A DNA stretch of 64,000 nt from Crocinitomix algicola (GTDB lineage: Bacteria > Bacteroidota > Bacteroidia > Flavobacteriales_D > Crocinitomicaceae): the NCBI RefSeq assembly GCF_001661595.2, contig NZ_LYPF02000024.1, positions 20,450 to 84,449 of the forward strand, written 5' to 3'. Shown one piece after another: positions 57,120-64,000 of this stretch (position 1 is its first letter; each line of letters begins with the position of its first letter). Both the position numbers and the translations under genes were made by a program. The notes under the pieces are model-generated. The model saw only the letters and a program-made list of their open reading frames with translations. It searched no databases and was not told where the DNA came from.

Positions 57120-58472
57120 TTAAAAATAGACCAGGTAAGCCACCACAAAATAGATAGAAAGCCCTATAATATCATTAGATGTTGTGATAAACGGTCCAGT
57201 TGCTAATGCTGGATCAATTTTTAAACGATCTAAAACAAGTGGAATTAACGTCCCTAAGACCGCTGAAAATAAAACAACCACGAACAATGAAATCGCAAGG
57301 GTAATTGCTAACTTAGTTTCATCGGTGAAAAAAAAGCCGACTGTATAAATCGCTACGGCACAGATTAAACCTACGATCATTCCTACCATAGCTTCTTTTA
57401 ACACACGGGTTAAAATGCCTTTCATTTGAAAATCGTTGCTGGCTAACCCTTGAACAACAATCGCTGATGATTGCACTCCAATATTACCTGCTGTCGAGGC
57501 AATAAGAGGAATAAAAAAGGCTAAGCTTGGTATATCAGCAATCGTCGCTTCATAGCCTCGAATGATTTGTGAGCTCATAACCCCTCCTGCTAATCCAATC
57601 AATATCCAAGGCAACCTCGAACGGGTGTTTTTTAAAATACTTGAAGAAGACTCTACATTTTCAGAAATACCTGAGGCCATTTGAAAGTCTCTTTCAGCCT
57701 CTTCACGTATTACATCAACAACGTCATCAATTGTAATTCTTCCAACCAATTTATGTTGAAAATCAACGACTGGTATAGCTACCAAATCATACTTTTCCAT
57801 GATTTCAGCGACTTCTTCCTTACTATCATGCGTTTTGACGTAATGAATTTCTTCTCCTTTGAATAATTCACGAATCAATGATTTAGGGTCTGCAAATAAC
57901 AATCGTCGCAATGATAAAATTCCTAACAGGCGATCCTCATCATCAGTAACATAAATAGAATAAACCTTTTCAACATCCTCAGCTTGCTTGCGCATTTCGA
58001 GAACACATCGTCTTACTTGCCAATTTTCTTTTGCTACAATATATTCCGTCTGCATTAATCCCCCGGCAGAATCTTCGTCATAGCGCAAAAGGTCAATAAT
58101 GTCCGATGCGTGCTCCTGATCAATCATGTGAGATATTACCTCCTCTTTATTCAAGTCAGGCAATTCGCCCAATAAATCGGCCGCATCATCCGTATTCAGT
58201 TGATCAACTTGTTCGGCTATTTCACTGGAAGAGAATAACTTTAAAAAACTCTGACGGAAATCGTCTTCCAACTCCATTAAAGCTTCCGCAGCCTTTTCTT
58301 CTTGTAAGAGTTCGTAAACAGTTTTTGCTTCGTCTTGATCCAAGTTTTCAAGCACATCTGCAATATCTGCTGGGTGAAGTTGATTGATAAATTCTCCTAT
58401 TGACTCTTTTTGGCCAAGTTCAACTTGCTCTTTAAGTTGCTCAAGATATTGTTTCGTCAATTCAAATTTCAT
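57120..58472 (-). CDS. mgtE: Magnesium transporter MgtE
   Basis: 450-aa Mg2+ channel. MgtE_N domain (1 to about 125), two CBS domains (about 130-255), a plug helix and five transmembrane helices (about 280-450, with PLIASTAGNIGVQSSAI, the conserved ion pore). The ATG at 58472 is chosen; a TTG three codons upstream is an alternative. The -7 element at 58489-58496 supports it. Confidence 0.94.
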   Translation of the reverse strand: MKFELTKQYLEQLKEQVELGQKESIGEFINQLHPADIADVLENLDQDEAKTVYELLQEEKAAEALMELEDDFRQSFLKLFSSSEIAEQVDQLNTDDAADLLGELPDLNKEEVISHMIDQEHASDIIDLLRYDEDSAGGLMQTEYIVAKENWQVRRCVLEMRKQAEDVEKVYSIYVTDDEDRLLGILSLRRLLFADPKSLIRELFKGEEIHYVKTHDSKEEVAEIMEKYDLVAIPVVDFQHKLVGRITIDDVVDVIREEAERDFQMASGISENVESSSSILKNTRSRLPWILIGLAGGVMSSQIIRGYEATIADIPSLAFFIPLIASTAGNIGVQSSAIVVQGLASNDFQMKGILTRVLKEAMVGMIVGLICAVAIYTVGFFFTDETKLAITLAISLFVVVLFSAVLGTLIPLVLDRLKIDPALATGPFITTSNDIIGLSIYFVVAYLVYF

Positions 58473-58488
58473 CTCCCGCAATTTAAGG

Positions 58489-58496
58489 CAAAGATA
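58489..58496 (-). promoter_or_regulatory. -7 element of mgtE
   Basis: TATCTTTG on the minus strand, exact consensus, 16 bases upstream of the ATG at 58472. No good -33 element. Confidence 0.5.
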
Positions 58497-58588
58497 ATTA
58501 CTTTTTAAGAACCGTTTATGAATCCTTAAAAAGAGCAGGTTTATAGAAAAATAGTGCTAAACTAACACCGATCTCTTTCCAAAGAATA

Positions 58589-59998
58589 TTACAAAGTTGA
58601 AGGACACACAAAGTCAGTCCTTTGCAGCGAATCTACTTTTTTAATTGCTCCATATCCACCCAAAACGTCAATCAAATTATGATATCCTCTTGATTTTAAA
58701 ATTGATTCAAAAATAACAGAACGATAACCTCCCGCGCAATGCACATAATACGTTTTGTCCGCGTCGAGATTATCCATGTTGAAGTGAATCGTATCCAAAG
58801 GTTCATGAATTGCATCTACTAAATGTTCTGAGTCATATTCACCCTCTTTTCGCACGTCTAAAACGGGATACTTTGTAGCGGTTACTTCCTTGGCAAAATC
58901 TTCTGCACTGATGGTTTTAATAGAATCAAGCTCATTTCCTTCAGCCTTCCATCCTTCAATTCCTTCAGCTAAATACCCTACTGAATTATCGTAGCCAATA
59001 CGAGACAAACGGGTTACCGCTTCCCCTGCTCTATCTTTGGAAACGATGAGTACAATTTCCTGACGAATATTGGGTATTAAAGCACCAACCCATGGAGCAA
59101 AACCTCCATCTAATCCTATAAAAATAGAACCGGGAATATGGGCTTTGACAAAGTCTTTTTGATGTCTAACATCTAGCATTAATGCTCCTTTTGAAACCTT
59201 GCTCTTAAATTCAACCGTTGACAATGGTCGTGTCCCTGATTTGATAATATCATCAATTGATGTATTTATTCCTTTATTCATTCGAACATTTTCTGGAAAA
59301 TACTGCGGTGGAGGCGTTAAGCCAGTTAGAACCTCTTCAATGAACTCTTCTTTAGTCATATCCGAACGTAATGCGTAATTTACCTCTTTCTGATGTCCTA
59401 GAGTATCGAATGTTTCTTTACTCATTTTTTTTCCACATGCAGAACCCGCTCCATGTCCAGGGTATACCGTTACAGCATCTGCCAATGGCATAATTTTATT
59501 TCGCAGAGAATCATATAATAATCCCGCCAAATCATTTTCGGTTAAATCTCCTTGTTTAACCGCAAGATCCGGACGACCAACATCTCCAATGAATAGCGTA
59601 TCTCCTGTAAATATGCACACATCAGTACCACTTTCATCCTTCAGCAAAATAGTGCTAGACTCAAGCGTATGTCCCGGAGTATGTAACCAAACAAAAGAAA
59701 TATCTCCTACATGAAACAATTCCTGATCTTTCGCTTCATGAAAATCATAAGCGGCTTTTGCAGAAGGGCCAAGCACGATTTTTGCACCAGTTTTACGCGC
59801 CAAATCAACCTGTCCTGAAACAAAGTCGGCATGAAAATGCGTCAAAAAAATGTATTTTATGCTCGCCTCATCCTTTTTAGCTCTCTCAATATAGGGTGCT
59901 GTCTCTCGCAATGGATCAATTATAACCGCTTCACCTTTTGATTGTATGTAATATGCTGCCTCTGCAAGACAACCTGTATATATTTGTTCTACTTTCAT
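58589..59998 (-). CDS. MBL-fold hydrolase with two rhodanese domains (persulfide dioxygenase-like)
   Basis: 469 aa. The metallo-beta-lactamase domain (1 to about 250) has THFHADF at 53-59 (H54, H56, D58), HTPGHTLES, FTGDTLF and YPGHGAGSACG, the ETHE1-type metal set. Rhodanese 1 (about 265-350) has LIVSKDRAGEA where the active Cys should be, so it is inactive. Rhodanese 2 (about 372-460) has an active-site Cys in VHCAGGYRS. It probably oxidises glutathione or other persulfides and then moves sulfane sulfur. Confidence 0.87.
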   Translation of the reverse strand: MKVEQIYTGCLAEAAYYIQSKGEAVIIDPLRETAPYIERAKKDEASIKYIFLTHFHADFVSGQVDLARKTGAKIVLGPSAKAAYDFHEAKDQELFHVGDISFVWLHTPGHTLESSTILLKDESGTDVCIFTGDTLFIGDVGRPDLAVKQGDLTENDLAGLLYDSLRNKIMPLADAVTVYPGHGAGSACGKKMSKETFDTLGHQKEVNYALRSDMTKEEFIEEVLTGLTPPPQYFPENVRMNKGINTSIDDIIKSGTRPLSTVEFKSKVSKGALMLDVRHQKDFVKAHIPGSIFIGLDGGFAPWVGALIPNIRQEIVLIVSKDRAGEAVTRLSRIGYDNSVGYLAEGIEGWKAEGNELDSIKTISAEDFAKEVTATKYPVLDVRKEGEYDSEHLVDAIHEPLDTIHFNMDNLDADKTYYVHCAGGYRSVIFESILKSRGYHNLIDVLGGYGAIKKVDSLQRTDFVCPSTL

Positions 59999-60015
59999 GT
60001 TCTCAAATTCTGGTG

Positions 60016-60047
60016 CAAAGTTAAAATTTTTATCCCGATTATTGAAA
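60016..60047 (-). promoter_or_regulatory. Promoter of MBL-rhodanese gene
   Basis: On the minus strand TTTC (60047-60044), a 20-bp spacer, TAACTTTG (60023-60016), the latter an exact TAnnTTTG, 17 bp before the ATG. Confidence 0.55.
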
Positions 60048-60145
60048 GGATAAGTACTAATCCTTCAAATAGACTGAAATAGTAGATTACTGCCCTCAAT
60101 CATGAGAATATTCGCAATTTTAAACCTCCATTTAGGGGTTAACAT

Positions 60146-60153
60146 TATCTTTG
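60146..60153 (+). promoter_or_regulatory. -7 element of pabB-tilS operon
   Basis: TATCTTTG, exact consensus, 17 bases before the TTG start of pabB. Confidence 0.5.
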
Positions 60154-60170
60154 AATTCAATTTTTAAAAT

Positions 60171-61421
60171 TTGAAACATTATATTAACATCGAATCGTCG
60201 CTGAATTGGTACAACCTAATTCAGCGTATTAATAGTGATCATATTTTACTGAACGATGACCGCGGTAATTTTATTTTGGGCTGGAATCCCATCGATGAAA
60301 TTATCTTACCCAAAGGACAGTTCAATTCGGAAAAAACTCAAGCATTTTTAAACAAAAATAAGGAGAGTTATATTTTTGGATACCTTTCTTATGATATCAA
60401 ATCTCCTGAAACGAACTTTATCCCAATAAAAAAAGATAAACGCGATTTTAATGACCTTCATTTTTTTGCGGCAAATCACGTTATTATATATAATCAAAAG
60501 CAAGGAACCTATTTTGGAAACTATACAAAACAAGAGCTCAATAATTTTCTTACTGAACCTCGTGATTTGGATGATAATTACCAATCTTATCCTCCTATCA
60601 AATTGATTGCGGAAACTGATCATCAAAAATATTTAACCCAATTGGAAAGCATTAAAAATCATATTCAATTCGGCAATATCTATGAAATGAATTATTGTGT
60701 TAATTTCTCTGCCGAATACAAAGATTTTGCTCCTCTCCAAACCTATAAAAAGCTCGTTCAAAATGCAATTCCACCGTTTGGAGCATTTGTCAACACTTCT
60801 GACTTGTGTATCTTAAGTGCGTCCCCCGAACGTTTTGTAAGAAAAACTGGATCAAAACTGATAAGTCAACCAATCAAAGGAACCGCTAAACGTGGAAAAT
60901 CTGAGGCCGAAGACAAGCAAATAGCGATTACGTTAAAAGCTGATCAAAAAGAACGGGCAGAGAACGTCATGATTGTAGACCTCGTGAGAAATGATTTGTC
61001 TAAAATTGCTAAAAAAAATTCAGTTCAAGTTCCCGAATTATGTGAAGTTTATAGCTTTAGAACTGTGCATCAACTCATTTCAACAGTTACCTGCGAAGTT
61101 CCAACAAATATTAATTTCTCGGATACGTTAAATGCGCTTTTCCCGATGGGTTCTATGACTGGTGCTCCAAAAATAAAAGCAATGGAAATTATTGATGAAT
61201 TTGAAAACTTTTCTCGAGGAATCTATTCAGGTGCCATTGGTTATTTTGATCCAAATGGTAACTATGACTTCAATGTTGTCATTCGTACCCTAGTACAAGA
61301 CAAAATAAAAAAAACCTTATCTTGTAGTGTTGGGGGAGCTATCACGATTCAATCAAACCCTCAAAAAGAATACGAAGAGTGTTTATTAAAACTAAAAGCA
61401 ATTGAGGATACCCTATGTTAG
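60171..61421 (+). CDS. pabB: Aminodeoxychorismate synthase component I-like (chorismate-binding)
   Basis: 416 aa. Chorismate-binding core with ISQPIKGTAKRG, VDLVRNDLSKIA, FPMGSMTGAPKIKAMEII and YSGAIGYF. It combines with a glutaminase subunit (PabA) to make p-aminobenzoate for folate; no pabA is adjacent. TrpE is less likely because tryptophan genes are absent nearby. The start is a TTG at 60171 following a TATCTTTG -7 element. It overlaps tilS by seven bases. Confidence 0.88.
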   Translation: MKHYINIESSLNWYNLIQRINSDHILLNDDRGNFILGWNPIDEIILPKGQFNSEKTQAFLNKNKESYIFGYLSYDIKSPETNFIPIKKDKRDFNDLHFFAANHVIIYNQKQGTYFGNYTKQELNNFLTEPRDLDDNYQSYPPIKLIAETDHQKYLTQLESIKNHIQFGNIYEMNYCVNFSAEYKDFAPLQTYKKLVQNAIPPFGAFVNTSDLCILSASPERFVRKTGSKLISQPIKGTAKRGKSEAEDKQIAITLKADQKERAENVMIVDLVRNDLSKIAKKNSVQVPELCEVYSFRTVHQLISTVTCEVPTNINFSDTLNALFPMGSMTGAPKIKAMEIIDEFENFSRGIYSGAIGYFDPNGNYDFNVVIRTLVQDKIKKTLSCSVGGAITIQSNPQKEYEECLLKLKAIEDTLC

Positions 61422-62734
61422 AAAAATTCAAATCGCTCTTAAAAAATGAGTTTGACCACTTTAAAGACAAAAAAATTTTTTTAGCAATTAGCGGAGGAAA
61501 AGACTCAATGACTTTAAGCCATCTTTTATTGGCGACAAATATTAAACATACCCTGCTCCATTGTAATTTTAAATTAAGAGAAAATGATTCAGATGAAGAT
61601 GAATCATTCATTCTTAATTACGGAAAAAAGAATAATCTTCCTGTTTACACCATATCATTTGATACAAAAGCTTACGCAAATAAAAACAAAGTAAGTATTC
61701 AAGAGGCCGCTAGAAGTCTACGTTATAACTGGTTTAACAGTTTTATTTCAGAATCGAATTGTCGTTTGCTCACTGCGCACCACCTCGACGATAGCATCGA
61801 AACTTTTTTTATCAACCTGTTGCGCGGTACCTCAATTGAAGGATTGAGCGGAATTCCAATGTACAATGACAAAATAATACGTCCGCTTATCCATTTTTCT
61901 CAAGAAGAAATTATAGATTACGTAAAAGCAAATCAAATCATCTTTCGACAAGATGAATCTAACTTTGAAGACAAGTACCTTCGGAACGACATCAGGCATA
62001 ACATCATTCCTCTACTTGAAACAAAAGGAGAAAAATTTAAAGTTAAACTTGCTCAGACGATGGAATCTATTAAATCAAGTTCATTATTCATTGAAGAAAA
62101 AGCACTTGAATTTTTCAAAGAACATTTCATAAAAACCGCTGAAAACAGTTTTAGTATTGATAAAAATACGTTGTCAAATCAAGCTCAAATTTTATTGGAA
62201 TATATCCTAAAACCATTCAATATCCAACGTTCTCAACTCAAATCGTTTAATCAGTTTTTGAAAAGTAAAACAGGTTCAAGTTTTTATTCCCACGATTTTC
62301 ATTTCTTGTTAAACCGCGATATTGTTGAAATTCATAAAATAATTAAAGATACACCTTTCGAACCGCGCGAAATTAGTCAACTCCCATTTCAGCTGAAAGA
62401 TAAAAACCAAGAGATTACGCTTACAAAACTGAATTCGAGTGAGGGGATAATTTACACGAACAACCCGCTCTATCTTAACCTCAATTCGCTAAAACTGCCA
62501 TTAATCATAAGAACCTGGGAAAAAGGTGATCGTATACAACCTTTAGGAATGAAAGGTTCAAAGTTGATTTCAGACATCCTAATCGACAAAAAAATTTCCC
62601 TTGTAGACAAAAAAAACATTAAAATTTTAGCCGATCAAAACACGATTGTCGCTGTTGTTGGCATTTGCATTAGTGAAAAACATAAAATCACTTCCCAAAT
62701 CAATTCAGTCGTTGAAATTTTATTGAATAATTAA
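61415..62734 (+). CDS. tilS: tRNA(Ile)-lysidine synthetase
   Basis: Modifies C34 of the CAU-anticodon tRNA-Ile to lysidine; essential. 439 aa. PP-loop AISGGKDSMTL at about 24-34, TAHHLDDSIETFFINLLRG, and a C-terminal TilS_C domain (WEKGDRIQPLGMKGSKLISDIL). The ATG at 61415 overlaps the pabB end, so translation is probably coupled. Confidence 0.94.
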   Translation: MLEKFKSLLKNEFDHFKDKKIFLAISGGKDSMTLSHLLLATNIKHTLLHCNFKLRENDSDEDESFILNYGKKNNLPVYTISFDTKAYANKNKVSIQEAARSLRYNWFNSFISESNCRLLTAHHLDDSIETFFINLLRGTSIEGLSGIPMYNDKIIRPLIHFSQEEIIDYVKANQIIFRQDESNFEDKYLRNDIRHNIIPLLETKGEKFKVKLAQTMESIKSSSLFIEEKALEFFKEHFIKTAENSFSIDKNTLSNQAQILLEYILKPFNIQRSQLKSFNQFLKSKTGSSFYSHDFHFLLNRDIVEIHKIIKDTPFEPREISQLPFQLKDKNQEITLTKLNSSEGIIYTNNPLYLNLNSLKLPLIIRTWEKGDRIQPLGMKGSKLISDILIDKKISLVDKKNIKILADQNTIVAVVGICISEKHKITSQINSVVEILLNN

Positions 62735-62749
62735 TTGTTTTTTTTTGGG

Positions 62750-62877
62750 CCGCTCCCCTAATTCCACTACGTTCCATTAGCGTCAGGCTTTCCGCACTCG
62801 CTTCCGCCCGCCCGCCCGTCTCAGACGGGCGGGCGAAGAGCTTAAACAATCGCTCCAATCCTTAGCGGAGAGTGCAT
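62750..62877. repeat. GC-rich REP-like palindromic element
   Basis: A locally GC-rich stretch in an AT-rich genome. Its centre is a perfect 13-bp inverted repeat, CGCCCGCCCGTCT (62809-62821) and AGACGGGCGGGCG (62823-62835), around one base. Flanks repeat short motifs (GCACTC at 62794, GCGGAGAGTGC at 62864). It resembles intergenic REP-type palindromes seen in Bacteroidota. No gene is visible, and 62878-62998 shows nothing. Confidence 0.6.
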
Positions 62878-62998
62878 CAACTAGTTAACAGTTAATCAAC
62901 CTCTCCTTTCAATCAATCACTTTAACAGTCTAAATTTAACCAAGGTATTAGCAAATTTTATCAAACAATAAGCATACTTCGTTATCCATCATTAGCTA

Positions 62999-64000
62999 AA
63001 CTCAGAATATCAAACGTAGATCACAGAAGGCAGAAGTTTGAATCATCCAATAACCGCACTTCATCATTCAACATTCTTCATTCGTTATTCATCATTCTTC
63101 ATTCGTTATTCATTATTCATTATTACTTAAACTCAGAATATCCATGTCAATCGCAAAAGACAAAAGGTTGAATCATCCAATAACCACACTTCATCATTCA
63201 ACATTCTTCATTCGTTATTCATCATTATTTAAACTCAGAACATCGAATGTCGATCACAGAAGGCAGAAGGTTGAATCATCCAATAACCGCACTCCATCAT
63301 TCAACATTCTTAATTCGTTATTCATCATTACCTGAACTCAAAATACCGAATGTCAATCGCAAAAGGCAGAAGGTTGAATCATCCAACAACCTCACTTCAT
63401 CATTCAACATTCTTAATTCATTATTCATCATTACCTGAACTCAAAATACCGAATGTCGATCGCAGAAGGCAGAAGGTTGAATGATCCAATAACCTCACTT
63501 CATCATTCAACATTCTTCATTCGTAATTCATCATTACCTGAACTCAAAATACCGAATGTCAATCGCAAAAGGCAGAAGGTTGAATCATCCAATAATCTCA
63601 CTTCATCATTCAACATTCTAAATTCATTATTCATCATTACTTAAACTCAGAATATCCCATGTCAATCACAAAAGGCAGAAGTTTGAATCATCCAACAACC
63701 ACACTTCATCATTCAACATTCAACATTCATCATTCATCATTCATCATTACTTAAACTCAGAATATCGAATGTCAATCGCAAAAGACAAAAGGTTGAATCA
63801 TCCAATAACCACACTTCATCATTCAACATTCTTAATTCGTAATTCATCATTACTTAAACTCAGAATATCGAATGTCAATCGCAGATGGCAAAAGGTTGAA
63901 TCATCCAACAACCTCACTCCATCATTCTACATTCTTCATTCGTTATTCATCATTATTTGAACTCAGAATATCCCATGTCAATCACAAAAGGCAGAAGTTT
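62999..64000. repeat. Tandem array of ~103-bp repeat units, continuing off the right edge
   Basis: Ten starts of the motif AACTCAGAAT or AACTCAAAAT, at about 62999, 63129, 63232, 63335, 63438, 63541, 63644, 63754, 63857 and 63960. Seven of the nine intervals are exactly 103 bp; the first is 130 (an extra 27 bp of a CATTCTTCATTCGTTATT type sub-repeat) and the seventh is 110. Each unit carries GGTTGAATCATCCAATAACC, a variable CACTTCATCATTCAACATT segment and a short ATTC/CATC microrepeat. Sequence is nearly identical between units, with point variants. The period is not a multiple of three and no gene is supported. Confidence 0.9.

Noticed and set aside
63144..63960. Four 63-codon open frames in the repeat region, with near-identical products
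   Set aside because: Each lies over about two of the 103-bp units and the frame cycles because 103 is not a multiple of three. They are products of the repeat, not genes.
62999..64000. Possible CRISPR array
   Set aside because: The unit is 103 bp and almost fully conserved; there is no pattern of short repeats with unique spacers and no cas gene.

Overview
The window comes from an AT-rich member of the Bacteroidota, most likely Flavobacteriales (Cryomorphaceae/Crocinitomicaceae-like). Four things support this. There is a complete type IX secretion (T9SS) cargo and accessory module. Several promoters match the Bacteroidota TTTG / TAnnTTTG consensus and Shine-Dalgarno sites are generally absent. 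The DNA polymerase III alpha subunit carries a fused DnaQ-like exonuclease. Phylum-typical families are present (SiaB/SiaC, PorP/SprF, PorE-like OmpA proteins, hpt-adk fusion). No rRNA, tRNA, prophage, transposase or CRISPR array was seen. Most of the window is core chromosome with dense, often overlapping operons.

Layout. 1-5.2 kb: the 5' part of dnaE (minus, running off the left edge), two related lipocalin-like lipoproteins flanking an EI24 membrane protein, then a ZIP metal transporter and a methyltransferase. 5.4-8.4 kb: siaB-siaC-coaE-nnr. 8.4-12.7 kb: an outer-membrane barrel protein, a rhomboid protease, a MoxR ATPase followed by a frameshifted barrel remnant, and purB. 12.7-13.5 kb: an ECF sigma factor with a small soluble zinc anti-sigma. 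13.7-20.1 kb: a fatty-acid beta-oxidation operon (marR, 3-hydroxyacyl-CoA dehydrogenase/enoyl-CoA hydratase, thiolase, GNAT, acyl-CoA dehydrogenase) with a palindromic operator candidate in the marR promoter.

20.3-31.3 kb is the secretion region: a 1136-aa T9SS type A cargo transcribed leftward, then rightward a 1402-aa PKD-repeat type B cargo, its PorP/SprF partner and a PorE-like OmpA protein. 31.3-34.3 kb: two FKBP isomerases and an HTTM/DUF5819 membrane pair. 34.4-44.7 kb: a MORN-repeat protein, RelA/SpoT, Fur, a STAS protein, purA, an OstA/LptA-like protein, an orphan membrane protein, an LpxD-like acyltransferase and a PP2C (SpoIIE) phosphatase. 44.8-51.9 kb: folE, a GreA-C-like protein and the leftward run hpt-adk, obg, MORN lipoprotein, bioB, bioF, bioD. 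52-62.7 kb: clpB, a methyltransferase, a tiny lipoprotein, a 2-hydroxyacid dehydrogenase, mgtE, an MBL/rhodanese persulfide-dioxygenase-like protein, pabB and tilS.

The right end (62.7-64 kb) is non-coding. It has a GC-rich palindromic, REP-like element, followed by at least ten copies of a ~103-bp tandem repeat that continue past the edge. This is the most unusual structure in the window. I found no clearly new multi-gene system. The best leads are the repeat array, the dispersed SiaB/SiaC/STAS/PP2C partner-switch parts, the marR operator, the moxR-linked barrel remnant, and the PHP-site substitution in dnaE.
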